From assembly GCF_003172895.1 (NCBI RefSeq), contig NZ_QGKL01000012.1:144101-208100 (forward strand): a stretch of DNA of 64,000 bases, read 5' to 3'. The position numbers and the translations under genes were made by a program. The notes under the pieces are model-generated. The model saw nothing but the letters and a program-made list of their open reading frames with translations, did no database searches and was not told where the DNA came from. Source of the DNA: Leucothrix arctica. GTDB taxonomy: Bacteria > Pseudomonadota > Gammaproteobacteria > Thiotrichales > Thiotrichaceae. Positions 26,747 to 36,301 of this stretch are shown here, in pieces (position 1 is the stretch's first letter; every line of letters begins with the position of its first letter).

Positions 26747-27412
26747 ATGAAAGCCATCATCTTCGACCTCGACCAAACATTAATAGACCGCACAGAAACT
26801 GTCAGGAAGTTTCTCAATGACCAATACATCCGTTTCGATACCGAGCTTTCATGTAGCCAAGAATCATTCGTCACAACCGTCATGCACAATCAAAAAAACG
26901 GCTACGCGGATAAGCTGATCGCCTACGAAGAGTCAATGCAGGAGCTAACTGAGTCAGTTGAAGCAGAAGCACTATTCACCGACTTCAAGGCAACCTACGG
27001 CCTAGACGGAGTATTGTTCCCGGGTATTAAAGAGATGCTAGCTCAAGTGTCTGAGCACTATGTTTTAGCGATGATTACTAATGGCCGATCAAAAGGTCAG
27101 AATGCAAAGATAGACTCTGAAGGTATCCGACAGTATTTCCAAGTCATCAAAGTGTCAGAGGAAGAGGGTATCAAGAAGCCAAACGAAGAGATCTATCTCA
27201 GGTGTTTAGCGGATTTAGGGTTGTCAGCAGAAGAGTGCATATTCATTGGCGATCATCCCCAGAGCGATGTAGCGACGCCAAAAAAGCTAGGCATGAAAGC
27301 CATTTGGATTAGAAGTGAACATTATGATGAGCCTGAAGAAGCCGATCTAGTGATCGACTGCGCTTCAGACCTCATTGGGCATTTAAACAGTGAGCTTTTC
27401 CTACAAGACTAG
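26747..27412 (+). CDS. HAD-IA family hydrolase
   Basis: A 221-residue HAD phosphatase with the nucleophile motif FDLDQTLID at residues 5-13, a helical cap (about 15-95), motif II MITNGRS, motif III KKPNEEIY and motif IV FIGDHPQSDV. The GDHPxxDVxxPKKLGM segment resembles YjjG-like or pyrimidine nucleotidase-type members. Cytosolic. The gene converges on the DUF3465 gene with 13 bases between the stops. The substrate is not determinable. Confidence 0.88.
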   Translation: MKAIIFDLDQTLIDRTETVRKFLNDQYIRFDTELSCSQESFVTTVMHNQKNGYADKLIAYEESMQELTESVEAEALFTDFKATYGLDGVLFPGIKEMLAQVSEHYVLAMITNGRSKGQNAKIDSEGIRQYFQVIKVSEEEGIKKPNEEIYLRCLADLGLSAEECIFIGDHPQSDVATPKKLGMKAIWIRSEHYDEPEEADLVIDCASDLIGHLNSELFLQD

Positions 27413-27425
27413 TACGTGAAGCGCC

Positions 27426-27944
27426 TTACTTGTAGAACTTGTTGTCGGCATAAATCCAGCCGCCTTCGATCTTGCCTTTGGAGTCATGGTGAGTCCAATG
27501 CAGAACGCCGCCACGGTTGTTCCACTCATAACGTCCACGGATTTTGATCTTATCGCCAACCGACACGGGTGCTCGTGGCGCAAGGTCAATATTGTGAGCG
27601 ACTAACAACGTGACATCAGAAGCCAGTTTAATAAGGAATTTTTGGTGCTGACTGCCCTTAAGATCATCCTTAAGGTTCTTAACCACAGTCCCTTCAGCAG
27701 ACATCCAAAAGCGAGAATGGGTGTTTTCTTTCGCTGAACGAATCTTACTTAATAATGCAGACTGGTTTTCTAAGCTAGGGCCTTTGCCCGACTCTAAATT
27801 AGGTGACGATTTACCACTGTTCGCCTGAGTTGAACCCGACTCTTCGCTGAAAAAATAGTTGTAACCACTCACTAATGCAGCAACCGCTACACCTGCAATA
27901 ATGCGGCTAAATTTATTCATTATTCTACGATTATTAAATTTCAT
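27426..27944 (-). CDS. DUF3465 OB-fold protein, exported or anchored
   Basis: About 172 residues from ATG 27944, which sits four bases after the stop of the upstream GTPase; the frame stays open further upstream but would overlap that gene deeply. The N-terminus has a hydrophobic segment (about 14-28, IIAGVAVAALVSGYNYFF) consistent with an uncleaved anchor or signal. The C-terminal about 100 residues are the DUF3465 OB-fold-like domain (AEGTVVKNLKDDLKGSQHQKFLI, VGDKIKIRGRYEWNNRGGVLHWTHHD). The HWTHHDP-type ending is the family hallmark. It may bind nucleic acid or saccharide, but there is no proven role. Third gene of the GTPase operon. Confidence 0.82.
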   Translation of the reverse strand: MKFNNRRIMNKFSRIIAGVAVAALVSGYNYFFSEESGSTQANSGKSSPNLESGKGPSLENQSALLSKIRSAKENTHSRFWMSAEGTVVKNLKDDLKGSQHQKFLIKLASDVTLLVAHNIDLAPRAPVSVGDKIKIRGRYEWNNRGGVLHWTHHDSKGKIEGGWIYADNKFYK

Positions 27945-27948
27945 ATTC

Positions 27949-29325
27949 TTATTTGCCTTGTTTGATGTAGGACATGATTTCTTCTCTCGCTTCTTTAAGT
28001 ATGGAGTCTCTATCCAAACTATCAAGTATCTCGGCAACGGCTAATTTTGGACCACTGTCTCCCCACGACTTTCCTTTTGCCAAATAGGTTTCAGTCGCAC
28101 GACCAATAATCAAGGTGCTATACCACGCGATAGCCCCTTGTGCTGCGCCTGTCAGCACCGTTGACAGTCCAATCGTACCGATTTTTAGAGCTGACGACGC
28201 GATGTTTATCGCCCAAAAAGAGCCATATAATAAAATCATTTGAGCGGCGATACTTTTGATCAATTCACCCGCTTCGGTCTTGCTCATCGGTAAACCATAA
28301 ATGCGAGATAAGTGAACAATTAAACTCACATCAATAGCAGCGGCAGCCACCAAATCAGCAATAGGAATAGGGTTGAGTGCAACCGTCACACCTTTACCCA
28401 TGCAGTACATATTGATGACTTTCGCACCAACCTCTTTACGCACTTCCAACATTCGCTCACCAACTTGCTCGCTGAGTTGGCCTGCAAATAATGAGGCATT
28501 GAGCGCCGATAGTGTCTTACCTTCTGCTTCTATCACATCCCACAAGCGTGATTTTAGGCTGATAATGTCAGCAGGGCGTTGGCGCGTCGATTCTTGCTCA
28601 TTACCAAACTCATCTTCACGAATGATGATTTGCTTAGCAGGAGAGGCAGCAGTAAATACAATATTTTCAGGTGCAACAATCCCCGTGACACGATCACGAA
28701 TGATAGTGCGTAGTTGCAGTAGTTCTTCTTCGTTATATTGATCAGATTTATTCACGACTAAGATAATCGGGCGTTTTGCATCAGCGACGGTTTTCAGAGC
28801 CGTTAGCTCAATATCGGTTAAATCACTATCGATCACAAACAACAATAAATCAGCACGGCCAGCGACTTCATGAGCCAGTGCTTCACGTTGTTCACCGTCA
28901 ATTTCATTGATGCCGGGTGTATCAATTAAAAACACACCGCCCGCATCGACTTCTTTCCACGCTTCCATGTCGGCGCTTTTAGTCTCACCATGCAGCAAGC
29001 TAACGCTGAACACCTGTTTACCCATTAACGCATTAAGCACCGATGACTTGCCCACACTCACGCGGCCAAACACGGCAATATGCAGTTGGCCTTGTTCAAG
29101 CTTGTCGAGCATCTTTTGAATAGCACTATAGTCACTTTTCAAACCCTGGCGAACTGAGTCAGGTACGCGCTTATCGTTGAGTAGCTGGTGAAGGCTTTGC
29201 TTGGCTAAGTTTAGGTGTGAATCACCCGCAGAGTGTGTGCTTGGCTGGTCAACGTCATCATTGGTCTTTTCGTTGGTCGAAAACCAGTTTGGCAAATAGC
29301 TTTGCGCGCGAGTCCAGATTTTCAC
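27949..29325 (-). CDS. Era-like GTPase with C-terminal DUF697-type membrane region
   Basis: A 458-residue GTPase. The G1 loop is GRVSVGKSS (about 84-92), the Thr-rich switch follows, G3 is DTPG (about 135), G4 is NKSD (about 198), and the G5-like element is TAAS. The C-terminal 150 residues carry several hydrophobic helices of the DUF697 type (MGKGVTVALNPIPIADLVAAAA). It starts at GTG 29325 with AAGGAG seven bases upstream, giving a 68-base overlap with the previous gene, in a different frame. Its neighbour is a paralogous GTPase, so the two may form a heteromeric membrane-associated GTPase pair. The role is unknown. Confidence 0.85.
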   Translation of the reverse strand: MKIWTRAQSYLPNWFSTNEKTNDDVDQPSTHSAGDSHLNLAKQSLHQLLNDKRVPDSVRQGLKSDYSAIQKMLDKLEQGQLHIAVFGRVSVGKSSVLNALMGKQVFSVSLLHGETKSADMEAWKEVDAGGVFLIDTPGINEIDGEQREALAHEVAGRADLLLFVIDSDLTDIELTALKTVADAKRPIILVVNKSDQYNEEELLQLRTIIRDRVTGIVAPENIVFTAASPAKQIIIREDEFGNEQESTRQRPADIISLKSRLWDVIEAEGKTLSALNASLFAGQLSEQVGERMLEVRKEVGAKVINMYCMGKGVTVALNPIPIADLVAAAAIDVSLIVHLSRIYGLPMSKTEAGELIKSIAAQMILLYGSFWAINIASSALKIGTIGLSTVLTGAAQGAIAWYSTLIIGRATETYLAKGKSWGDSGPKLAVAEILDSLDRDSILKEAREEIMSYIKQGK

Positions 29326-30748
29326 TCAACATCTCCTTAAAGGTTATAGCAGCAGGTGCTGCGCGTAACTGACCACGTTGTTCTAGGGTTTTCTTCACTG
29401 AGTTACCCAGTGCATCAAAAATCATTCCGTACGCCACTGCGTGAACTAAGCCACCAGCAACCGTCCCAATACCGGGAAATGCTTTTAAACCGTTACCTGC
29501 CACCGCCAATATCAGCGGTATGCTTTTCTTCATTTGGCCTTGGCTAAAGTCTAAAAACTTATCAATATCTAATTGTTTAACTGGCGAGTCGTATAGTGCA
29601 CATAGGTCTTTCACCATACGTGTGCCTAAATAACCTTGCACCACGATATCAGCCCCAGGACTCACCGAAGCCATTGCGCCAACGATCGCTTTTTTAGTCG
29701 AACTTTTGATAATCCGGTCAGCTTCAAGCTGTCGGTAATCTGCTTTCTCTGCATCTAGTTTTTGTTTCACCAAAACAAACACCGACGCATCCCGTAGCTT
29801 TTCTAATAATTCACTGTGGCCATCAATCTCTCGTTGCAGTGCATCTGCAAGTTCATTGATATGAGTTTTTCTAGGGCGAATAAACGGTGTTTCGTTACCT
29901 TCCTTATCTATTCGAATAACTTCTTCTTCTCCGCCTGACTGTACAAACACCAAACGTGCTTTGTGTTTATAGCCTTCAACCGTTGCCATTCGTTCTGCAA
30001 AGCGTTGTTTCAGTAAGTCTTTTTCTTCGTCGTCATAACGATCGCTTTTGTTCAGTGTAACAATCAGTGGTTTACCAAAGCTGAGCAACTCTTGAATGTC
30101 ATCAAATTGTGTTCGAGACAAGTCAGAGTCAGTCACGTAAATAACGACTTGAGCACGCACCGCTTCATCACTTGCCAACTCATCCAACGTACCACTCGCT
30201 TCATTTCGACCGGGTAAGTCGGTTAGCACGAGTTGATCACCTGAGCTAGATTTCCACGTGTATTGAGAAATGTGCTGCGTCGAGCCACCACGTACATTGA
30301 TGTCGATATCAGCATCAGGGAGTAGTGTTTTAATAATCGAACTTTTACCGGTACTCACGTTGCCGAAGAGCGAGACATAGATCGTTCCAGTATCTTTACG
30401 TGCTTGAAGCGTTTCTAGTTCTCGTCTTAGCTCACGAGTGTCCATGCCGACTTTCTCAGCATGGTCGATTTCGGACAACACACTTTCTTCGGTGATTTCA
30501 TTATTGTTGTCATCTAGGGCATATTTTGACGGCTTGAGTAAGCTATAAATTAACCAAATAGTTCCCACGATAAAGGCTGCGATAAGCCCCATGTAGGTAT
30601 AGAAAATACCTTCGGGCAGTAGCTGCATGCGCGCCCAAATATCAAGGATGCTCCGCGTTGCAAAAAATATAAACAGCAACAATAAGAAGGCTGATATGGC
30701 AACAACGACGGCCAGTATTCGCTTGAATGTAGATCCCGCTTTATTCAT
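29258..30748 (-). CDS. Membrane-anchored Era-like GTPase
   Basis: A 496-residue GTPase with two N-terminal membrane helices (about 11-31 and 45-66), a charged linker, and a G domain: G1 GNVSTGKSS (about 127-135), G3 DLPGR (about 176), G4 NKSD (about 232). A helical C-terminal region with hydrophobic patches (about 350-460, GAMASVSPGADIVVQGYLG and GNGLKAFPGIGTVAGGL) resembles DUF697. It is the first of three co-directional genes: GTPase, GTPase, DUF3465. The 68-base out-of-frame overlap with the next gene suggests tight coupling. A function in membrane remodelling or envelope stress is only speculation. Confidence 0.85.
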   Translation of the reverse strand: MNKAGSTFKRILAVVVAISAFLLLLFIFFATRSILDIWARMQLLPEGIFYTYMGLIAAFIVGTIWLIYSLLKPSKYALDDNNNEITEESVLSEIDHAEKVGMDTRELRRELETLQARKDTGTIYVSLFGNVSTGKSSIIKTLLPDADIDINVRGGSTQHISQYTWKSSSGDQLVLTDLPGRNEASGTLDELASDEAVRAQVVIYVTDSDLSRTQFDDIQELLSFGKPLIVTLNKSDRYDDEEKDLLKQRFAERMATVEGYKHKARLVFVQSGGEEEVIRIDKEGNETPFIRPRKTHINELADALQREIDGHSELLEKLRDASVFVLVKQKLDAEKADYRQLEADRIIKSSTKKAIVGAMASVSPGADIVVQGYLGTRMVKDLCALYDSPVKQLDIDKFLDFSQGQMKKSIPLILAVAGNGLKAFPGIGTVAGGLVHAVAYGMIFDALGNSVKKTLEQRGQLRAAPAAITFKEMLSENLDSRAKLFAKLVFDQRKDQ

Positions 30749-31230
30749 GAGACTAGTCAGTGATTATTATGATTGTTTCCGAGTTTATCATGAGCTAGTA
30801 AAAGCTTAACTCTAATTTGTTCACTTTAAATAATAGCGATCATAACGACCGTTGGTCGTTTCGTTGTGTCCAATAATCATACTTAACAAGGATGGGCGGT
30901 AGAAGTTAGATAGATTGCAACCGTACGCAACAGATGCCCAACGGGTCTAGTTTACTAGGCGTCAGAGCTGAATTTATCTACCCCAATAGATTAGGTTTAC
31001 AGTTCAATCTGAAGCGTACACATTGCTTTGCACTGTAGCTATGACAAGGTCCCCATTTTGCATGAGAGTTTGTCGAAACAGTGTTGACCGTGCCCGAGGA
31101 TACATACCACTCATGGCTGCGGTTACCTTCTTGGTGAGTCTGGCGTTTTAGGCAAAAATAATTCATAAATATAGAACTATTTCGCTGGATTTACCGGGAT
31201 TTATAACCTCAACTAGGCGTTGAGTGAGTC
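30749..31230. other. Unexplained 480-base gap
   Basis: Between two minus-strand operons. It holds a perfect AACGACC/GGTCGTT hairpin with a 3-base loop (30844-30860) and a 62-codon minus-strand frame (30978-31166) rich in Cys, His and Ser with no recognisable family. It could be a decayed gene or a leader RNA. The promoter of the GTPase operon must lie near 30750-30800. Confidence 0.4.
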
Positions 31231-32544
31231 TTACAGTTTGCCGCTACTCTTAATATTCAAATAGCTATTAATGAGGGACACGCCTAGTTGTTGTGGTGCC
31301 ACGTCTACGGCGATCACACCTTGATTGGTTAACGCATCAAATGACGCTTTACGTTGTTGTAAATAATGATGCGTTGCAGCGGTGTTAAGTGCGCTATTAA
31401 TCTCTGTCGGTGTTTCTTCAAGAACCTGATCAAGTTTTTGCTCGCGTAAACTGGCGAGTAATACTAAGTGACGTTTACGAAGTATGCCGACCGCCGCTTT
31501 CAGTTCTGCACTGTCTTCGTCTCTAACGTTAGTTAGAATGATGATTAATGCGCGTTTCTTGTGACGCGTCAGAAGGTCACTGGCGGCTTTTATGTAATCA
31601 GGAGCATCCGTAGTCGGTTGCAAGTCATACACCGTATTGAGCAGGTTCTGAATGGTGTGGTAGCCTTTTTTAGGGGCTATCCAGCGTTGACTACCGGCAA
31701 AAGTACTTAAACCTACGGCATCACCTTGTCGCAATGCTACATAAGACAGTACTAGTAAGGCATTCAAGGTGTGATCAAAGTGAGATAGTTCATCATCACG
31801 TGCGCGCATTCGGTGACCGCTATCCAACATGAATATGACTTCCTGATCTCGCTCATCTTGGTATTCACGAGAGATCACTTTGCCTAGTCGGGACGTGGCT
31901 TTCCAATCAATCTGTCGAACGCTATCACCCTCACGATATTCACGTAATTGGTGAAAGTCTTGCCCTTGTCCACGCCTTGGTTTTTTGATGATACCCATCT
32001 GACTTAAATGATTATCAGTCGCCAATAATGCAAGGTGCGAGATAGCCGCAAAGTTGGGGTAAATGTGGACTTCATTGGTCAGCGATAATCGATAGTCACG
32101 TAACCAAAAATTCCAACGAGAATACAAACGGAACTGCACACCACGAAATAGGGCTTTACCACGTTCGGTTGCTGTGACTTGGTATTGTAGCTCTGCCGTT
32201 TGGTCTGGCGCTAAACTCAGATGTACAGGTAAGCCCGTGGCTTCAACTTGAATAGGGAAGTGGTCATACACATCTAAGGTGCATGCATAGCGTGAGGTGT
32301 TGGTTAGCTTGAGACCAACATCGCGCTTTACGCCAAGAGGAAAAGAGCTATGAACGTCACGTTCAGCCTCTGGTATTGCTCGTCGATACAACAGAAATAA
32401 ATCCAGTAGCACGACGATACCCGCGATCACCAATGCGCCTTTCCACAACATAATCAGGCTTGGAACAAAGCTCGCAATGAACGCCAGCACAGCCAAAGCC
32501 GCTAGGAGTTTATAGAGTGATTTACCGGGGATGGGCAAGTTCAT
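31231..32544 (-). CDS. DUF58 domain protein (MoxR-associated)
   Basis: A 437-residue membrane-anchored protein. Two helices near the N-terminus (about 10-27 and 31-49), an immunoglobulin-like beta region (about 55-170), then the DUF58 region (REYREGDSVRQIDWKATSRLGK, about 205-226) and a von Willebrand-like fold with the MIDAS-type MLDSGHRMR. DUF58 proteins are encoded next to MoxR ATPases and are thought to be their effectors or adaptors. Last gene of the six-gene unit, six bases behind moxR. Function unproven. Confidence 0.92.
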   Translation of the reverse strand: MNLPIPGKSLYKLLAALAVLAFIASFVPSLIMLWKGALVIAGIVVLLDLFLLYRRAIPEAERDVHSSFPLGVKRDVGLKLTNTSRYACTLDVYDHFPIQVEATGLPVHLSLAPDQTAELQYQVTATERGKALFRGVQFRLYSRWNFWLRDYRLSLTNEVHIYPNFAAISHLALLATDNHLSQMGIIKKPRRGQGQDFHQLREYREGDSVRQIDWKATSRLGKVISREYQDERDQEVIFMLDSGHRMRARDDELSHFDHTLNALLVLSYVALRQGDAVGLSTFAGSQRWIAPKKGYHTIQNLLNTVYDLQPTTDAPDYIKAASDLLTRHKKRALIIILTNVRDEDSAELKAAVGILRKRHLVLLASLREQKLDQVLEETPTEINSALNTAATHHYLQQRKASFDALTNQGVIAVDVAPQQLGVSLINSYLNIKSSGKL

Positions 32545-32550
32545 AAGTGC

Positions 32551-33516
32551 TTATTGTCTCGGCGCGTCGATGCTGTTGATCACCGATGTCAAAATTTGAT
32601 CGGTCGAATAACCTTCAAGTTCCATCTCAGGTGCTAGCGCAACACGGTGGCGTAATACGGGCAGCGCAATCGCTTTAATATCATCTGGCGTAATGAAGTC
32701 TCGAAGGTTAATCATCGCCTCAGCACGTGCCGCACGAATTAATGAAATACTGCCACGAGGGCCCGCGCCAATACTCAAACCCTGCCATGTGCGGGTTGCT
32801 CGAACGAGGTTAACGGCATAGTCGATAACTTGCTGATCTGCTCTAATCTCAGCAGCAGCGGCTTGAAGCGCCAAGATGTCAGCAGGTGATGCCACCGCTT
32901 TGACTCGCGATAAATTCAGCTGGTCGCCTGTTTGTTTATTGGTGACCGCTGCAACCATGAGGCTTTCCTCATCGGTGCTAGGGTACTCCATGAAGACTTT
33001 CAGTAAGAATCGATCTAACTGAGCTTCTGGGAGCGGGTATGTTCCTTCTTGTTCTAGCGGGTTTTGTGTCGCTAGAGTCATGAAGGGTAATGGCACGGGG
33101 TGAGATTCACCTTCGATGGTAACCTGACGCTCCTGCATCACTTCTAGTAGTGCTGACTGGGTCTTGGCAGGCGCACGGTTAATTTCATCGGCTAATAACA
33201 AGTTGGTAAATACTGGGCCGCGACGTAAGTTGAACTCATTCGTTTTTAAGTCAACAAGTGTATGACCCGTTACGTCAGCTGGCATCAAGTCGGGGGTGAA
33301 CTGAATACGAGAAAATTCACCTTCAAAGGTTTTTGCTAAAGCACGCACCAACAGTGTTTTACCCAAACCTGGCACACCTTCAATGAGAACGTTTCCGCCT
33401 GCAATCAATGCAATCAGTGTTTGGTGAATCACGTCTTCTTGGCCGATGACGGCATGACTGATTTCTGTTTTTATCGCAGTGACTAACTCACTGACTTGTT
33501 CAATTTGCATGCTCAT
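32551..33516 (-). CDS. MoxR-type AAA+ ATPase
   Basis: A 321-residue AAA+ ATPase of the MoxR family: Walker A GVPGLGKT (about residues 46-53), Walker B LLADEINRAPAKTQSALLEVMQE, sensor-1 ATQNPLEQEGTYPLPEAQLDRF and a C-terminal lid (GPRGSISLIRAARAEA). MoxR ATPases act as chaperones or remodelling factors for partner proteins with VWA or DUF58 domains. The start overlaps the stop of the DUF4350 gene by 4 bases, and the DUF58 gene follows six bases later. Confidence 0.95.
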   Translation of the reverse strand: MSMQIEQVSELVTAIKTEISHAVIGQEDVIHQTLIALIAGGNVLIEGVPGLGKTLLVRALAKTFEGEFSRIQFTPDLMPADVTGHTLVDLKTNEFNLRRGPVFTNLLLADEINRAPAKTQSALLEVMQERQVTIEGESHPVPLPFMTLATQNPLEQEGTYPLPEAQLDRFLLKVFMEYPSTDEESLMVAAVTNKQTGDQLNLSRVKAVASPADILALQAAAAEIRADQQVIDYAVNLVRATRTWQGLSIGAGPRGSISLIRAARAEAMINLRDFITPDDIKAIALPVLRHRVALAPEMELEGYSTDQILTSVINSIDAPRQ

Positions 33517-34742
33517 ACATTAGTCCTGATGTATTCGAGTTGTTTAATCGTCTCGGTAAAGTCGTAAGGGCTATTACTGATATTGCCGTGTAGCGTTTGG
33601 AACACTTGTTTAGTGTCGAGCGTCAGTCTTTTGGCAACCGCTTCAGCTTGTTGGTCTTTAGTTAAACTCTGCCAGCCGGGTATGCGTCGACTTAAGCGTT
33701 GGTTAGTGGCAGTGCGAGTACTATTAATCAGTGTGTCGCCTTGCTTATGCTTCCAGTAGTACGCTCCGCTGGCCGTGATGTGTTCCATGAGGTGACGGCG
33801 GTCTTCATCTTCTTTAGGAATAAGCGGACCAAAGCGTCGAGATGTACGTAATCCCCAGACCACGAGTAGCGCAGTCAGCATGAGGATAAATGCCCAGAAC
33901 TTTTTCCATATTAGGCTTAATAAGCTAGGCGACTCATCTGAGTGGATTAACCATACCTCATCTGGGCTGGATAGTTCTGTCGCGTTACGATGTACCAAGT
34001 ACCATAAAATTTCTGCATGATCGAAGTCGTAAAGCGTTCGATATTCCATGAAGTGAAGTTGCGATACTAAGGTGACTAAACCTGCACCAACGCCTTGTCT
34101 AATAATGAAGTTTTTATTATCGAGCTGCACTTTTTCAATCTGCACAGACTCGTTATCATCATCTAGAATGATGGCATGAAAGTGATCTTCAGCAATCTCA
34201 AGTGGCCTAGTGGCATTGGGTAATTGAATCTTCCTAGGCTTACCGTCTTCAAACTCAATATGATCATCGCTATCAATGTGAACTTTAATCGCATTTTGAA
34301 TAGGATCGGCACTGACGGTGGGGGGCGCATCACGATTGTCATTACTAGTTTCGTCGACCAGTGCTTCATCGAACTCATAGTAACTTTCTTGCCATGCTTC
34401 TGTGCTTGGTATGATTAGGTGACCACCTTGCTCAACCCATGCAAGAAGCTCATCGACTCTTTGTTCGCTCAAACTATAACGCGAAGCAGTCAATAAAATG
34501 ACACTGTTGGTACTTGGTAGTTCAACGAGGCTGTGCAAGCTTTCTAAAGACTGAGTGGGAATACCCATGCGCTTAAGAAACAATCGACTGGCAAATAAGG
34601 GGTTACTCTTAGCTTCTCCAGTTAGCGGCTTCCAACCACTTTCTTCCACGCGCTCGTAGAGGTGAAAAAAGCCAAAAGTGAGTAAGCTGATAAGAGTAAC
34701 AATGACGAGTGCAGGCACTGCACCGCGGGCGTTTATTTTCAT
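33513..34742 (-). CDS. DUF4350 membrane protein
   Basis: A 409-residue protein: N-terminal helix (about 10-27), a periplasmic DUF4350 domain (about 35-250; NPLFASRLFLKRMG and VILLTASRYSLSEQRVDELLAWVEQGGHLIIP), a second helix (about 276-296, WAFILMLTALLVVWGL), and a cytosolic helical tail. The domain is related to glutamine amidotransferase-like folds in which catalytic residues are not kept. Its ends overlap both neighbours by 4 bases (ATGA), showing translational coupling. Unknown function; part of the MoxR complex module by context. Confidence 0.88.
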   Translation of the reverse strand: MKINARGAVPALVIVTLISLLTFGFFHLYERVEESGWKPLTGEAKSNPLFASRLFLKRMGIPTQSLESLHSLVELPSTNSVILLTASRYSLSEQRVDELLAWVEQGGHLIIPSTEAWQESYYEFDEALVDETSNDNRDAPPTVSADPIQNAIKVHIDSDDHIEFEDGKPRKIQLPNATRPLEIAEDHFHAIILDDDNESVQIEKVQLDNKNFIIRQGVGAGLVTLVSQLHFMEYRTLYDFDHAEILWYLVHRNATELSSPDEVWLIHSDESPSLLSLIWKKFWAFILMLTALLVVWGLRTSRRFGPLIPKEDEDRRHLMEHITASGAYYWKHKQGDTLINSTRTATNQRLSRRIPGWQSLTKDQQAEAVAKRLTLDTKQVFQTLHGNISNSPYDFTETIKQLEYIRTNV

Positions 34743-36301
34743 TGTTCCGCCTCTGCTGCTACCGCAAAGTCACTGCTCCAATGATCAAGTAGGTACGTTA
34801 TCTGTTCATCGCTAGGTGTTTTGTGTGCATAAGCAATCGCGACCCAGTGTCGGGTCAGGTCGGCTAAATATCGGTATCTTGGAGTAGTAATTGCTGGGCG
34901 ACTTAGCCTAAGAATATCACCTTCAGTATGGTTGTGTTCGAGTGCTAACTGATCGTCATTGATCAGCTTAACGAGTGCCCCACGATATAATACGCTGAGT
35001 GCTTCTCGATGCTTACTGTCATTCCAAAGTGACTTGGCTGCCGTTGGAATATCAGTGGGCAATGACTCTTTTCTTACATCCATACCAAATAAAATGTCAG
35101 GTCGCTCTACGCCTTCTTTTTCGGGCACTCTGACCAGTAAAGGTAACCAGTGTTTACGGAAAATATAAAGCGCAATAATAGCGGCTCCCACTAACAGCCA
35201 TAAGCTGTATTCAAGCAGGCTAGCAATGATTAGCCCAAGCGAGACGAGCCAGCTTGGTGGGTCTATTTCATTCTTTTCTTTTTCTTCACTTTTATCTTTT
35301 AAACGCCACTTAGGTGTCATTTTTTCAAAAGCTAGGTCAGGTTGTAACATGACTTCTTCGATGATGCTTTTTGACTTATCCCCAGCCAGACGTGACTCTG
35401 ATAATTGTTCGGTAACGACTACGTTACTAAGTGGTACTTCCTCTGCGTAACTAGGTTGTTGCAGGGTGCTTAAGCCAAGTGCCGAGGCTAGTACTATTGC
35501 CGCTAGCGTACTTAGTTTTTTATCGGGCAAGGTCTTATCCAACAAGCTAAAGCGATTAGCCATTTTTCTAAAGTTTATTTCTATATCCCACGCTTCAAGC
35601 TGTGTACGACGGTTGATGTACATGGCGAAGCTAGCTGCGATATAAAACGGCTCTAAAAATACCATCACAAGCACGAAACCAGTGACCGCAATAATTTCAA
35701 CGGAATAGCCAATGCTGTCGAGCCGATTAGAAAAGATTCGCTCACCTAAATCAGCGGATATTTCAGAGGGGATAAACAACCAGATCAGCATAAAGAAAGA
35801 CAGGGTGAGTATGAACTGGAAGGAAAATATTGCGATATTGAGCCAAATAGCCACGGTATGCACATTATTAAGCAGTAGCTGCTGTCGCTGTTTTCTTGGC
35901 GTGCTTCGTAGTTGTTCTAGTTGCCAAATAGGGAGCAGAAAACCTCGACTCATCGAGAACCGTCGCCATGTTAGTTCGCTGAATAAACCGGTTTTAGTCA
36001 TTAGAGTCGGTAATTCTCTAAGGGCTGAGGCGTATTCGACGGTGTCACCGAATAACTTGCGGCTAATAATATGCAAAATTAGGCGGTGATAAAGTGGCTT
36101 CAACCACCATAAAATAATCAAGCTAACCCAGTAATAGTCATAAGGAATGACGATCAGTAGTAGCGTAATGAGAGTCAGTAATAATAGGGCTAACGGTGTG
36201 TAAATGAGTAGCCACCACTCACGCACCATAGCAAAGCCAAGGTCAATCGCTTCCCAAGGTGTACGAGAACGAATGTTAGCGGTAATGGACTCAAGCTGCA
36301 T
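34739..36301 (-). CDS. DUF4129-type membrane protein of the MoxR operon
   Basis: About 520 residues from ATG 36301, which has GAGG eight bases upstream; an in-frame TTG at 36322 is less likely. Four to five helices in the N-terminal half (about 35-70, 160-185, 210-240), another near 275-290, a signal-like AATRO linker, and one around 360-385. The C-terminal about 100 residues (KHREALSVLYRGALVKLI, ALEHNHTEGDILRLSR, YLADLTRHWVAIAYA) match DUF4129. It is anchored in the inner membrane and is expected to interact with the other operon products. Overlaps the SpoIIM-like gene by 11 bases. Confidence 0.85.
   Translation of the reverse strand: MQLESITANIRSRTPWEAIDLGFAMVREWWLLIYTPLALLLLTLITLLLIVIPYDYYWVSLIILWWLKPLYHRLILHIISRKLFGDTVEYASALRELPTLMTKTGLFSELTWRRFSMSRGFLLPIWQLEQLRSTPRKQRQQLLLNNVHTVAIWLNIAIFSFQFILTLSFFMLIWLFIPSEISADLGERIFSNRLDSIGYSVEIIAVTGFVLVMVFLEPFYIAASFAMYINRRTQLEAWDIEINFRKMANRFSLLDKTLPDKKLSTLAAIVLASALGLSTLQQPSYAEEVPLSNVVVTEQLSESRLAGDKSKSIIEEVMLQPDLAFEKMTPKWRLKDKSEEKEKNEIDPPSWLVSLGLIIASLLEYSLWLLVGAAIIALYIFRKHWLPLLVRVPEKEGVERPDILFGMDVRKESLPTDIPTAAKSLWNDSKHREALSVLYRGALVKLINDDQLALEHNHTEGDILRLSRPAITTPRYRYLADLTRHWVAIAYAHKTPSDEQITYLLDHWSSDFAVAAEAEQ

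Noticed and set aside
27945..28037. Longer start for the DUF3465 gene
   Set aside because: Would overlap the GTPase C-terminus by about 90 bases; ATG 27944 four bases past the stop is a better start.
30978..31166. 62-codon minus-strand open frame
   Set aside because: No recognisable family or good ribosome binding site; kept only as part of the unexplained gap.
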